Assembly (NCBI RefSeq): GCF_017051705.1
Contig: NZ_JAFIDJ010000002.1
Location: forward strand, 516,384 to 580,383
Direction: 5' to 3'
Origin: Algoriphagus lutimaris
Lineage (GTDB): Bacteria > Bacteroidota > Bacteroidia > Cytophagales > Cyclobacteriaceae
DNA: 64,000 nucleotides
Each line of letters starts with the position of its first letter. The first letter of the stretch is position 1. Shown piece by piece: positions 37,662-46,757 of this stretch. Below the pieces are notes generated by a model, which was not told where the DNA came from, made no database searches, and saw only the letters and a program-made list of their open reading frames with translations. The translations under genes and the position numbers were made by a program.

Positions 37662-38402
37662 ATGATCTCCTTTTTCCGCAAAATCCGTCAAAAACTCCTA
37701 GCTCAAAATAGAGTGACCAGATACCTAGCATATGCTGTAGGTGAAATCTTTCTAGTGGTGATTGGAATTCTCATTGCCTTACAGATTAACGAATGGAATC
37801 AGGAACGGATTAATAAGAAAGTCTCTCTACAACTTCACCAACGACTTCTGGAGGATTTCGAGTTGATAGAAACTCGTACTCAAAATTCTATTTCAGATGC
37901 AACTGAGTCTATGGAGCTTATAAATTTCGCACTTTTCTGCTTTGATCAGAAAAGCATTCCAAAAGGAGAAGAAGAAAAATTTGACCTTGCCATTCGACAA
38001 TTTTACCGATTTACTTATCCAGCCTTGCCAATGGCTACCTACGATGAAATGAAAAGTAATGGGAAGCTTGACTTGATTTACAACTTAGAGGTCAGAAACC
38101 AACTGAACGCCTTTATCAGCCTACTAGAATCGACCGAATTAATATTGGGAAATGCAGGGCAATCAATTCAAAACAATCTCATTTATTATGACAAATACAT
38201 CCGATCAGAAACTAATCCACAGACATTGAGTATTTCTTTTTTTTATGACTTTGAAAAAATGGCAAATGATCCAGAATACCAAAATAAATTATCAAGAGTA
38301 GGTGTAAACTGGAGGGCAGTAGCTTTTTTCAACAAGGGAATTCAAAAACAAGTAGGAAACTTAAGAAGCCTGATTGAAGCAGAAATAATCAAACTAAAAT
38401 GA
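37662..38402 (+). CDS. DUF6090 protein A10, N-type A, C-class DF
   Basis: 246 residues from ATG 37662; an in-frame TTG 45 bases upstream would add a basic extension outside the family pattern. Helix end LIALQINEWNQ. Core motif ATYDEMKSNGKLDLIYNLEV. C-domain begins RLLEDFELIETRTQ and includes YDFEKMANDPEYQNKLSRVG, as in the gene at 31457. Two Cys-flanking aromatic residues (FALFCFDQ) are unusual. Confidence 0.8.
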   Translation: MISFFRKIRQKLLAQNRVTRYLAYAVGEIFLVVIGILIALQINEWNQERINKKVSLQLHQRLLEDFELIETRTQNSISDATESMELINFALFCFDQKSIPKGEEEKFDLAIRQFYRFTYPALPMATYDEMKSNGKLDLIYNLEVRNQLNAFISLLESTELILGNAGQSIQNNLIYYDKYIRSETNPQTLSISFFYDFEKMANDPEYQNKLSRVGVNWRAVAFFNKGIQKQVGNLRSLIEAEIIKLK

Positions 38403-39133
38403 TCTTATTTTTTCGAAAAATCCGCCAAAAACTCCTTTTCAACCTGCCCGCTGGCAAGGCAGGAAACAGGATCACTAAATACCTGACCTATGCGATTGGT
38501 GAGATAGCCTTAGTCATGATCGGAATTCTTTTGGCCCTTCAGGTAAATAATTGGAATGAAAATCGTAAAGCTCAGATATTTGAAAGGGATATTCTTTCTT
38601 TAATTGATCAAAACCTTTCTAGGGATTCAGTCTTGATTGCAATAGAACTTCAGAAGGCTGTACTAGCGAACCAAATCACGGACTCCATTTTAAATCAAGT
38701 TGAACTCGGAATTTATGATGAGCAATTGAATAGATGGATGGGTAAAGTAGTTCGATTTGAACGCTTTAAATCGCAATCAAGTGGATTTGAAGTATTAAAG
38801 TCAAAAGGAATAGACCTATTATCCGACAAGAAGCTCCAGGTTAATTTGATTAATTACTATGACGAAACATTGTTTAGGGTCTATCAGTCGATCTTGGATG
38901 TAGAAAATTCCTTCAATGTGGATTGGGTCCCTGTGGTAAAAAGCGAATTCAATGACTTTGATTATGAGGACTACCTAGAGCCACGAAACCCGAAAGATTT
39001 TTTTGAAAACCCAAGCCACATCGTTCTTTTTAAACTATTTCAAGATAATCGACAAGGGGCTATCCTTAGAATGGAAACTGCTCTAAAAGAATTATCAGAC
39101 CTGAAAATTCTCATTAAAAATCAGAATCAATGA
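38399..39133 (+). CDS. DUF6090 protein A11, N-type A with in-frame palindrome insertion, C-class YD
   Basis: 244 residues, overlapping A10 by four bases. Between KIRQKLL and NRITKYL, where other copies have two residues (SQ, TQ or AQ), this copy has nine, FNLPAGKAG. The extra seven residues match the 21-base element at 38443-38463. The rest of the cassette is intact (YAIGEIALVMIGILLALQVN). Core motif GFEVLKSKGIDLLSDKKLQ, then NYYDETLFRVYQ. Confidence 0.8.
   Translation: MILFFRKIRQKLLFNLPAGKAGNRITKYLTYAIGEIALVMIGILLALQVNNWNENRKAQIFERDILSLIDQNLSRDSVLIAIELQKAVLANQITDSILNQVELGIYDEQLNRWMGKVVRFERFKSQSSGFEVLKSKGIDLLSDKKLQVNLINYYDETLFRVYQSILDVENSFNVDWVPVVKSEFNDFDYEDYLEPRNPKDFFENPSHIVLFKLFQDNRQGAILRMETALKELSDLKILIKNQNQ
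38443..38463. repeat. 21-base palindromic element inserted in a coding region
   Basis: The element starts CCTGCC and ends GGCAGG (six-base stem) with CGCTGGCAA between. It is exactly 21 bases, so it adds seven codons (LPAGKAG) without changing frame. It is GC-rich relative to its surroundings. I recall similar CCTGCC...GGCAGG elements dispersed in Bacteroidota genomes. Confidence 0.65.
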
Positions 39134-39858
39134 TCTCCTTTTTCCGCAAAATCCGTCTAAAGTTCCTTTCGCAGAACCGTGTTACGCGATACCTGATTTA
39201 TGCTTTGGGTGAGATACTGCTTGTCGTAGTCGGGATTTTAATCGCTTTGCAAGTGAATAACTGGAATGAGGGTAGAAAACAGGAAAAAATCTCCGACCAA
39301 ACCCTCCATAGCCTTGAAGAAGAAATCAATGAAGCCCGTTCAAATCTGGATAAAATAATTTCTTTCAACGAGCGAATTTTAGGAATTTCAGACCTTTTCT
39401 TATATGGAGAGTTGACCAGTGATTCCTTGGAAAAGGATCCAACTCAAATTTTCTTTTTAACGACCTATGCATCCGCCACGTTAAACTTTACTATTACAGA
39501 GCAGGAATTAAGCTCCGAAAGAACTATTCTAGGCAGGCAGAGCCTGAATGAAAAACTACGTGAATCGCTTCAGGATTACTTGATGATGGGAGATCTAGAG
39601 GATTTATTAAAGAATTTCTGGAATAATCAAGTTCTCCCCTACTTTATCGAAAAGAAAATGATGGTGGTTTATAATCAGTTTCTGAAAAAAGAAACCATCA
39701 ACAAGGAGGATGTACAACTAATTATAAATGAGGAAAAGTTTGTCAATTTAGTAGCAACTACAAATTCGATGAATTATCAATTTCTTATTTTATTGAAAAA
39801 GCTCGATCAAGACTTAGAAGAGTCATTGGCATTAATTAAGCAAGAAGCCCATGATTAG
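39130..39858 (+). CDS. DUF6090 protein A12, N-type A, C-class SPF
   Basis: 242 residues, overlapping A11 by four bases. The core motif is not recognisable; instead ITEQELSSERTILGRQSLNE and FWNNQVLPYFIEKKMM are present. The gene at 58320, which has an N-type B cassette, shows the same layout ([14 protein letters not shown] and [15 protein letters not shown]). C-domain starts LEEEINEARSNLDKII. It overlaps the next gene by eight bases. Confidence 0.8.
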   Translation: MISFFRKIRLKFLSQNRVTRYLIYALGEILLVVVGILIALQVNNWNEGRKQEKISDQTLHSLEEEINEARSNLDKIISFNERILGISDLFLYGELTSDSLEKDPTQIFFLTTYASATLNFTITEQELSSERTILGRQSLNEKLRESLQDYLMMGDLEDLLKNFWNNQVLPYFIEKKMMVVYNQFLKKETINKEDVQLIINEEKFVNLVATTNSMNYQFLILLKKLDQDLEESLALIKQEAHD

Positions 39859-40588
39859 TATTTTCCGAAAAATCCGACAAAAACTTCTCCAACAAAATCG
39901 TGTTACCCGATATTTGGTCTATGCTTTGGGTGAAATACTTTTGGTTGTAATCGGGATTTTGATTGCGCTCCAAGTCAACAACTGGAATGAAAATAGAAAA
40001 GATGCAGAAAAAGAAATTCAATTATTGACAAATCTTCAGGTTGAATTTAAAGACAATCTGAAAGACTTGGATTCTATCACAATAGAAGTAGAAGAGGTAA
40101 TATATTCCTTAGAAAAATTATTTGATTCTTTCTCGAAGGATCCATCTCCCTATTTGAGGGACTCAGTCGATAGGTGGATAGCTTCCGGCCTCCAATCTCC
40201 AAATTGGAAGCCAAGTCAATATATTCTAAATAGTTTAACCAGTTCTGGAAGTATTACCAACCTAAAAAACGAACGGTTAAAACTTTTACTATATCAATGG
40301 TCAAGACAACAAAATGAAATGTTGGAAGTACAGTTGAGATCAGAGGAGACAGGAGAGGAAATCATCTCATACGTCAAAGAGTTTGGGTCCTTAAGGAATA
40401 TCGATACCACCCATTCTGATTTTAATTACAAATCTTCAACATTAGGGAAAAGTAATAGCGGTTTGCTATCAGATGTTAGATTCGAAAACCTGATCGATGA
40501 TAAATTGTACATGTACAAATTAACTAAGAAATGGTTAGATACTGCCAAAAAAACATTGGAACAATTGATTGAAGAGACAAACAGTTAG
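39851..40588 (+). CDS. DUF6090 protein A13, N-type A, C-class W
   Basis: 245 residues and the last of the uninterrupted run. Start [16 protein letters not shown]-domain begins LQVEFKDNLKDLDSI; core motif YILNSLTSSGSITNLKNERL followed by LLYQWSRQQNEML; later EFGSLRNIDTTHSDF aligns with the LKNIDRYGF block of the gene at 34533. 168 bases separate it from the channel-like gene. Confidence 0.8.
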   Translation: MISIFRKIRQKLLQQNRVTRYLVYALGEILLVVIGILIALQVNNWNENRKDAEKEIQLLTNLQVEFKDNLKDLDSITIEVEEVIYSLEKLFDSFSKDPSPYLRDSVDRWIASGLQSPNWKPSQYILNSLTSSGSITNLKNERLKLLLYQWSRQQNEMLEVQLRSEETGEEIISYVKEFGSLRNIDTTHSDFNYKSSTLGKSNSGLLSDVRFENLIDDKLYMYKLTKKWLDTAKKTLEQLIEETNS

Positions 40589-40756
40589 AGGAATAATTTA
40601 TGATTTGTTTCTTGCTTTATAGTTGGCCTGAACTGAAATAATCTTCTTCCATCAAAAGTTAAAATTGTCTTTTTTGAAGGAAAGCCAAGTGCATGATTTC
40701 CAATAATTTCCTTATCTTCTTGGAAGTTTTTATCAGCCATCACCAGCCTCATCATA

Positions 40757-42442
40757 TTGAAGAAGTTTGTTATTATCCTTCTACTTTTTTTAAGCCAAAC
40801 TGCATTTTGTCAGGAAGGTGCACAAAGAAGAACCATTCCTTCTCTCACCGATTGGGTTGAAGAAGTGAATAATTGGCCGGATGAAATTTACAGGCAGGAA
40901 AATCTTAAAATTTTGATCGACCCTATAAAGGACAAAGATTTCATTTCCTTTTCAGAATCCGTGGCCAATGATCCGGCTGATACAATACCAAGGCTGACTA
41001 TAAACAAAAGGCTCATTATCTGGGACATTCAATTTAGGGATGATCAGTCGCTCTACAGTGATTTTGCATTGAAGAATTTACACTTCAAAGAGCGAGTAGA
41101 TTTTTATAGAATAATGAATGGTAGGCTTTCCTTTAAAAATTGCGTCTTTGAAAATGAACACCAAGTTCGTATCATCAATACGCTTTTTTATTTGGGTTAT
41201 TATGATTGTGAATTCAAGGATGAATTTAGAAACAACAATCCTCAGGAGCCACTGGATATCCTCTTTTATAACTGTCAATTTCATAAGTCATTTGAGCTTT
41301 CCAGTGACCAAGGTGTCCCAAATGTTTATATCAAAAATTCAACCTTTGAAGACATAGTCAGCTTCAATGAAACCAGCAAGTATAACACGGTGAGCATTGA
41401 CCAAAGCACCTTCAAATCTGATCTATTATTAAGTCGCCTTCAAATTGACAATACGCTAGAAGTAAAAGCTTCCAACATTTCATTTATCAACCTGGATGGT
41501 AGCAAACTTCCAACTGAAAACACTTATCTCCCATTCCGTCAAATCAGTCATAAAATCGGTGTTCAAAACCTACCGGATCAGACTTATTTTTTCGCGAACA
41601 AAGCTGAGGACTTTTCTTCCAAAACAGACTACGATCATGTAATAGCTCAATACGCAAAACTATTGGCGGTCTATAAATCCAGATCGGAAATGGATAGCTA
41701 TAATGATTGCTACGTGGAGATGCGAGATAAGCAAACTGCTTATTCCCAATACCTTTATAAAAAAGATCGTTCTTTTGAAAACTGGCTGGTTTTTTCTCTC
41801 AATCGATTTTTAAAAATTTTCAGTGATTATGGTACACGTCCATCCAAAGCCATTTTGTTTTCTATCTATGTGATACTAGGATTTGCCCTCATCTATCTTT
41901 TCTTTCCTAATTCCTGGGATGCCCATGGCAAAAATCGAATCCTTAACCGTTACCGCTTCTTCATCAAATACCTGCAGCGAAATGCTGGTGTCCACGAAGT
42001 ATATCTCGAAGAAAAAAAACAGGATCTAATGGGGTACGAGGAATTCAAAATTCTGATTTCCAATTCGGAAAAATCCGTACCGAGGTTCTTTTCTGCTACA
42101 GCCCTTCCGCTCTATCAATGGGCTGTATCAGGTAAACGCCTAACGGCTAAAATCCTAAGTAAATTCGATATCTTGAAAGGAACATGGGAAGATCTTCCTA
42201 CAGGCCAAAAAGCCTGGAAGTCATTTCTGTTGGTTGGAACTTTCTTGATAGCTCTGGCTTATGATCTGTTGATTAAAGTATTGAATGCACTCATGCTCTC
42301 CATCAATACCTTCACCACCTTGGGTTTTGGAGAGATTCCCCTCAAGGGATTACCCAGGTACCTCGCAATTATCCAGGGGTTCATCGGCTGGTTTATGTTG
42401 ACCATATTCTCTGTTTCATTGATATCTCAATTATTGAATTGA
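40757..42442 (+). CDS. Exported/membrane protein with ion-channel pore (Ion_trans_2-like)
   Basis: A 561-residue protein starting at TTG with a signal peptide (KKFVIILLLFLSQTAFC before QEG). Residues 60-270 look like stacked short beta repeats (FKNCVFENEHQVRI, IKNSTFEDIV, IDQSTFKSDL), similar to pentapeptide or beta-helix domains. Hydrophobic segments follow near residues 368-386 and 490-515. The C-terminus has a pore helix and filter INTFTTLGFGEIP (filter TLGFG about 521-525, compare TVGYG of K+ channels) and a last helix GFIGWFMLTIFSVSLISQLL. It is thus a two-TM-pore-type channel subunit. It sits inside the DUF6090 array. Confidence 0.75.
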   Translation: MKKFVIILLLFLSQTAFCQEGAQRRTIPSLTDWVEEVNNWPDEIYRQENLKILIDPIKDKDFISFSESVANDPADTIPRLTINKRLIIWDIQFRDDQSLYSDFALKNLHFKERVDFYRIMNGRLSFKNCVFENEHQVRIINTLFYLGYYDCEFKDEFRNNNPQEPLDILFYNCQFHKSFELSSDQGVPNVYIKNSTFEDIVSFNETSKYNTVSIDQSTFKSDLLLSRLQIDNTLEVKASNISFINLDGSKLPTENTYLPFRQISHKIGVQNLPDQTYFFANKAEDFSSKTDYDHVIAQYAKLLAVYKSRSEMDSYNDCYVEMRDKQTAYSQYLYKKDRSFENWLVFSLNRFLKIFSDYGTRPSKAILFSIYVILGFALIYLFFPNSWDAHGKNRILNRYRFFIKYLQRNAGVHEVYLEEKKQDLMGYEEFKILISNSEKSVPRFFSATALPLYQWAVSGKRLTAKILSKFDILKGTWEDLPTGQKAWKSFLLVGTFLIALAYDLLIKVLNALMLSINTFTTLGFGEIPLKGLPRYLAIIQGFIGWFMLTIFSVSLISQLLN

Positions 42443-42555
42443 TATGAAATCGAGCATGCTCCAAATGGCACACACTGGTATGATTACCAGCTTTGCGAGA
42501 TACCCCGTCCAAATGGTGTCAGCCGGGCCGGCATGTCCCATAAAATTATAAACAT
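42443..42555. other. Short spacer with two palindromes and a GC-rich patch
   Basis: Between the channel and the first type B gene, CTGGTA-TGAT-TACCAG (42475-42490) is a perfect hairpin and GCCGGGCCGGC (42522-42532) a perfect short palindrome around a central G. The stretch is clearly richer in G and C than its neighbours and has no reading frame. It may be a mobile or regulatory element. Confidence 0.4.
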
Positions 42556-43281
42556 ATGAAAAGATTAATTATCACACTCAAAGAAAAATGGCCGGAATAC
42601 ATCCTGGAAATCCTTGTGATTACTATTGGTATTTATGGCGCTTTTGAATTGAATAATTATGGAGAAAACAAAACCCGGCGAAAAGCAGAACTTGAAATCC
42701 TGAAAGGCTGCAAGACAGAATTGATGATCGATCAGGCTGAAATTGATTTAAATATAGGTGAACTCAGGAAAAGCAAGGGCTCTTTAGACCTGCTCTTGGA
42801 AGTCTTGGAAAATGACGGCTCTTACCATGACTCGCTTGCTTTTCACTTCAATTATACACTTCTTCCGATGCATTTTGTTCACTCGACTAGCTCCTTTGAA
42901 ACTGCAAAATCCAGGGGACTCGACATTATTTCCAATGCGGATATTCGGACTAAGTTGATCTCGCTGTATGACTCGCAGTATGATTTTTTCCTACAGGGAG
43001 AGGCAGAGGAATTGGCCGAGGTACAGTATGGGATGAGGCATATCCTGCCGGGTCGGTTTGAAGCAGGTTATAATTATCCGAATTCGGATTATACGTTTTC
43101 AGGAACCATGGTTCCCAACGACTTCGAATCCCTCAAAAGAGACCAAGAGTACCTTTATTTTATCAAAACACAGAGTAATCGTACCAGATCGTATATCGAG
43201 TTCTTTTATACAAATCTTAAGAAATCAGTTGTATCTATGATCCAGGATCTGGAGGAAGAAATCAAAAGACTCGAATCATGA
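42556..43281 (+). CDS. DUF6090-like protein B1, N-type B, C-class YD
   Basis: 241 residues. N-cassette: [20 protein letters not shown] then YGAFELNNYGEN. The Glu in LEIL and Asn-Asn-Tyr-x-Glu keep the same spacing as type A. Core motif FETAKSRGLDIISNADIRTK, then SLYDSQYDFFLQ. A Tyr/Asn-rich loop (AGYNYPNSDYTFSG) follows. This copy has drifted most among type B cassettes (YGAFE for LGAFA). Confidence 0.78.
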   Translation: MKRLIITLKEKWPEYILEILVITIGIYGAFELNNYGENKTRRKAELEILKGCKTELMIDQAEIDLNIGELRKSKGSLDLLLEVLENDGSYHDSLAFHFNYTLLPMHFVHSTSSFETAKSRGLDIISNADIRTKLISLYDSQYDFFLQGEAEELAEVQYGMRHILPGRFEAGYNYPNSDYTFSGTMVPNDFESLKRDQEYLYFIKTQSNRTRSYIEFFYTNLKKSVVSMIQDLEEEIKRLES

Positions 43282-43994
43282 AAAAAATCCTTACCACACT
43301 CAAAGAAAAATGGCCGGAATATATCTTGGAGATTCTGGTGATCACCATCGGTATTCTGGGTGCTTTTGCACTAAATAATTGGAATGAGCAAAAAAAAGAA
43401 AATGTCAGAAAATCCTTACTTCTAAATGCCTTAGTTCAGGAGTTTGAATCCAATCTATCACAATTAAATGAGGTTATTTTTTACGATGAATTAGTCTCAA
43501 CAAGCTCTCTTAGATTATTGCATTTAGAGGAAAAAGAGATGGATATGATTCCTGAAGATACCATGAGATTTCTACTTCAAAATTCAAATTATATTTGGAC
43601 ATTTGACTCTAGATCAGGGGCATTAAGATCAGGTATTTCATCTGGTGATATTCATTTGATTCAAAATGACAGCTTGGTAAATCTATTGTTCAGCTGGCAA
43701 GATATAGTCAGTGATGCGAATGAAAATGAGTCATGGAGTTTAAATCACCGAATGAACAAAGACTTTGTGATAGAGAAGTATGTTCCGAAAGTCACCTATC
43801 GGAGTTTCGCCAACAAAGAAATGGGCGTAAGCAAGCATCCTGCTAACTATAAAAAACTGATTTTAGCCCCTGAATTCGAAACCTATATTACAGAACGGTA
43901 CAGCCACATGAACGACGCCCTGAAGGAATTATATCAGGTAAAGGAGTTAAACACCCTTATCTTGCAACTCATTGAAAATGAGTTGAAAAATTAG
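43278..43994 (+). CDS. DUF6090-like protein B2, N-type B, C-class W
   Basis: 238 residues, overlapping B1 by four bases. Cassette consensus: [20 protein letters not shown] then [13 protein letters not shown]-domain begins LVQEFESNLSQLNEVIFY, core GALRSGISSGDIHLIQNDSL, then LLFSWQDIVSDA: a W-class domain, otherwise found behind type A cassettes in this array. Later block VTYRSFANKEMG. Confidence 0.8.
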   Translation: MKKILTTLKEKWPEYILEILVITIGILGAFALNNWNEQKKENVRKSLLLNALVQEFESNLSQLNEVIFYDELVSTSSLRLLHLEEKEMDMIPEDTMRFLLQNSNYIWTFDSRSGALRSGISSGDIHLIQNDSLVNLLFSWQDIVSDANENESWSLNHRMNKDFVIEKYVPKVTYRSFANKEMGVSKHPANYKKLILAPEFETYITERYSHMNDALKELYQVKELNTLILQLIENELKN

Positions 43995-44001
43995 CAATAT
44001 T

Positions 44002-44709
44002 ATGATTTTATTTTTTAGAAAAATCCGGGAGAAACTTATTCAAAAAAATCAGGTCACAAGATATCTGGTTTATGCTGTTGGAGAAATTGGCTTGGTTATG
44101 ATCGGAATATTGCTTGCACTTCAAGTAAATAACTGGAATGTGGATAAGCAATCCAAAAAATGGCAAACAGACTTTTTAGTTGACACGCAAAACGAGTTAG
44201 AAAAAGACAAACGGCAATTAGAAGAAATAATCAAATTTCAGGAATCAAAAGAACTTAAATCATTAGAATTAATTCCCTTACTTGAAAAGCCGATACCTGA
44301 TAAAAAAGATAAAATTGATTCTTTGTTTTCCTATTTAAGTTCGAGCAATGCCACCTTTTTTCCAAACGTCGGTGTTTTTGAAAATGCTTTATTTGCAGGA
44401 AAAATTGATTTGGTAGAAAACGATGAACTGAAATACACCATTATGGACCTTTACATGAGATCCTATAAAAGGTTAGTCTATAATGGTGAAATATATGATG
44501 AGCGCTATGACCTGGTTTCTTAGGAAAGGAAAAAGTATTTTAATAAAATCAAACAATCTATTAATTCTTGGGAGCAGGTAATATCACAGGAGTTTTACTC
44601 CCATGTTGAATTCCTGTACATACAAAATGAGATTTATACCCGATTGGCGAAAACAAGTCTTCAAGAAATTCAGAAAGTAATTCAAGCTATTGAAGCTGAA
44701 ATTGCATAA
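44002..44709 (+). pseudogene. DUF6090 protein A14, N-type A, interrupted by one amber codon
   Basis: TAG at codon 174 (44521-44523, after ERYDLVS) breaks a frame that otherwise continues intact to TAA 44707-44709, with ERKKYFNKIKQSINSWEQVI and a final IQKVIQAIEAEIA helix typical of the family end. The N-cassette is changed to FFRKIREKLIQKNQVTRYLV with [20 protein letters not shown]. Core region NVGVFENALFAGKIDLVEND. The shortened product would keep the membrane helix and most of the C-domain, so it might still be stable. Confidence 0.83.
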
Positions 44710-44736
44710 ACTACCAAATAACAAACCACACATACA

Positions 44737-44830
44737 TTGATTTCATTTTTTAGAAAAATCCGTCAACACCTCCTAGCTCAAAATAGAGTGACGAGATAGC
44801 TCGCCCATGCTGTTGGGGATGCTTTTTCAG
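44737..44830 (+). pseudogene. Decayed DUF6090 type A N-cassette
   Basis: TTG ATT TCA TTT TTT AGA starts a cassette reading ISFFRKIRQHLLAQNRVTR, then TAG (44797-44799) at the position of the conserved Tyr, then LAHAVGDAFS, where GE has become GD. No membrane helix or C-domain remains. It marks the end of the first array. The bases after it (to 45029) hold only the terminator of the convergent gene. Confidence 0.85.
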
Positions 44831-44942
44831 AAACATCCTGTGTTTTAATTACCTAAGTCCTCATTCAGACGAAGCAGGATAAAAGGATTTTTAATCCTAA
44901 AAAATACTTGCACCCAGAAAGGATTTCTGAAAATTATCGTAG

Positions 44943-44980
44943 AAAAAAAATTCCCCCTCTTCCGAATGGAAAAGGAGGAG
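44943..44980 (-). terminator. Rho-independent terminator of the NHL-like gene
   Basis: Read on the minus strand, CTCCTCCTTTTCC pairs imperfectly with GGAAGAGGGGG around an ATTC loop, followed by a run of eight T (44950-44943). It lies 49 bases downstream of the stop of the minus-strand gene. Confidence 0.7.
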
Positions 44981-45029
44981 TTGGTCACCCTTTTAGCTTA
45001 AAAAAAAAATTCAATCAATATATTTGTTC

Positions 45030-46757
45030 TCAATATTTAGAGATGCGGTAAATCACATTTTTTCCCCCACCCGAAACATAAATATCTCCAGATTGGCCGA
45101 CAGCCACCCCATCAAACCAATAAGTTGGAGTCACAAGATTTTCTAAATTAATGGGAGCAGCACTCAGTTTGAGTCCGTCAGCTACCGTGGTTACTACTCC
45201 GGTTGCCAAGTCAACACGCGATAATCGAGAAGCCTCAGATTCCACAACCAACAATCCGCCTTCTTTATCCCAAGCCAATCCTTCAGGGCCTTTAAATCCA
45301 GTTGCAAGTGCTACTGGGATGTTGTCTGGTCCTAGCTGCCAGATGGTTCCAGTAGCGAAATCGGCCGCCCATAAAGTTTCTCCATCAGTTGCCAATCCGC
45401 TTGGTGCAAGTAGAGTCCCTCCCGGAAATATAGGTGACTGGTCACTTGCACGGACCACGCCGCCGGCGAACAGAGCGGACACAGCAATATCATCTTTGAA
45501 TCGGATGGCATCGATAGGAATACTAGGTATCTCAAAAGCCTGAAGTACCTTATCAGTCTGTGGATTCCAAACCTGAACCAAATTGGAAAACCAGGAAGAA
45601 ACGATGAGATTCTCCCCGTCTGCCGAAAGAGTGAAAGGAGTGGTCAGATTATTATCCGGATCTCCGAGCAAGTCGCCCTTATAATCCATTTCCTCCTTAC
45701 CGGTGAGCCCATTGAATTGTCTCAATCGAAACAAGTCGGCAACAAACAAAGCATCTTGGTTATTGGCCCCCGGCAAAACAGCCAAGCCCATGGGCCCGAT
45801 CATCCCTGCACCACTTACCGTGCGAGGCTGTCCACTAGGTAGAATTTCTACTATTGATCCATAACCCGCATTTGAGATAAATAGGGAGCCCTTGGAGTCG
45901 AAGGCCAGGTTATCGAGATCCGGTTGAATTTTGACAAGGAGTGTTTTTTCTCCGGTCTGGGTATTTACTTTAAACACCTCTCCTGATTGATCCAATACAT
46001 GCAAAACTCCTTTTGAATCAAACTTCGCTGCAACGGGTACAGTAAAGCCTTCTGACACGATTTCGGCAGTTCCATCTTCAAAAGGTTTGGTGGAAGGAGG
46101 AGTCCCTGGCCCTCCTACGTTTACCCGGATCACTTTCCCTCCTGCAAATTGAGGTCCGTACAATTTTCCATCTGGACCAAAATCAAATGCATTAAAAAAT
46201 GCAAGAGGGAAAAAAAAGTTTTCCTCGGCGGCAACAATAATCGGTCTAGGTGGGTCATTGAAGTCGGGGTCCAGCTCGTACAAGCCGTCACCCAGAAAGC
46301 AAAGCCCGACAAACAAACGACCATCCTCTGAGAACGTAATTGGGTTAACCCCAGGTGCCACAAACTGCTCGGTCACTACTCCAGCAGGATTCCTTCGCTT
46401 TACAAATCCAGTGAAAATATCTGTCCAATACAAAGACCCATCCGGTCCAAATGCCAAATCATCCGGTGTAGTCACCCCTTCATTTGGTCCAAGTCGATTC
46501 AAGATTTTGCCGTTCTGACTATTCATCACGATAATTTCCTGCGAATTCACTGCTCCGATGTAAAGGTTGCCATCAGGGCCAAAGTTGATGCCATTGGCAC
46601 CCTTTATGGGTGAGCCAGTGGCAATCTCCTTAACTAGAGTATTAGATTTTTTTTTGCTATTGGCCCCTAGAGGTATTAGTTCATTAAATTCTTGGCATGC
46701 TGAAATTGCGGCAGTAATGACCAAAACTGCCAAAAAGGAAGACATTTTACGTTTCAT
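45030..46757 (-). CDS. NHL/SMP-30-like beta-propeller lipoprotein
   Basis: A 575-residue lipoprotein with lipobox Cys21 (TAAISAC). Repeats of the type INFGPDGNLYIGA, LAFGPDGSLYWTD, ITFSEDGRLFVGL, FDFGPDGKLYGPQ and LAFDSKGSLFISN form a beta-propeller as in NHL, SMP-30/gluconolactonase and related proteins. Asp and Asn residues in the repeats could bind calcium, but the gluconolactonase metal site cannot be confirmed. A surface binding or scaffold role is as likely as enzymatic action. It is transcribed toward the end of the first array; its N-terminal Met5 is an alternative start. Confidence 0.8.
   Translation of the reverse strand: MKRKMSSFLAVLVITAAISACQEFNELIPLGANSKKKSNTLVKEIATGSPIKGANGINFGPDGNLYIGAVNSQEIIVMNSQNGKILNRLGPNEGVTTPDDLAFGPDGSLYWTDIFTGFVKRRNPAGVVTEQFVAPGVNPITFSEDGRLFVGLCFLGDGLYELDPDFNDPPRPIIVAAEENFFFPLAFFNAFDFGPDGKLYGPQFAGGKVIRVNVGGPGTPPSTKPFEDGTAEIVSEGFTVPVAAKFDSKGVLHVLDQSGEVFKVNTQTGEKTLLVKIQPDLDNLAFDSKGSLFISNAGYGSIVEILPSGQPRTVSGAGMIGPMGLAVLPGANNQDALFVADLFRLRQFNGLTGKEEMDYKGDLLGDPDNNLTTPFTLSADGENLIVSSWFSNLVQVWNPQTDKVLQAFEIPSIPIDAIRFKDDIAVSALFAGGVVRASDQSPIFPGGTLLAPSGLATDGETLWAADFATGTIWQLGPDNIPVALATGFKGPEGLAWDKEGGLLVVESEASRLSRVDLATGVVTTVADGLKLSAAPINLENLVTPTYWFDGVAVGQSGDIYVSGGGKNVIYRISKY

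Noticed and set aside
33787-44830. Recurrent TAG codons in DUF6090 genes as sign of stop-codon readthrough or recoding
   Set aside because: TAG also ends ordinary genes here (for example at 17685), only two otherwise intact genes carry internal TAG, and the third case is in a decayed remnant. Independent nonsense mutations are the simpler explanation.
44884-44898. AGGATT/AATCCT hairpin as an extra terminator
   Set aside because: Six-base AT-rich stem without a clear U tract; the stem-loop at 44943-44980 is the convincing terminator.
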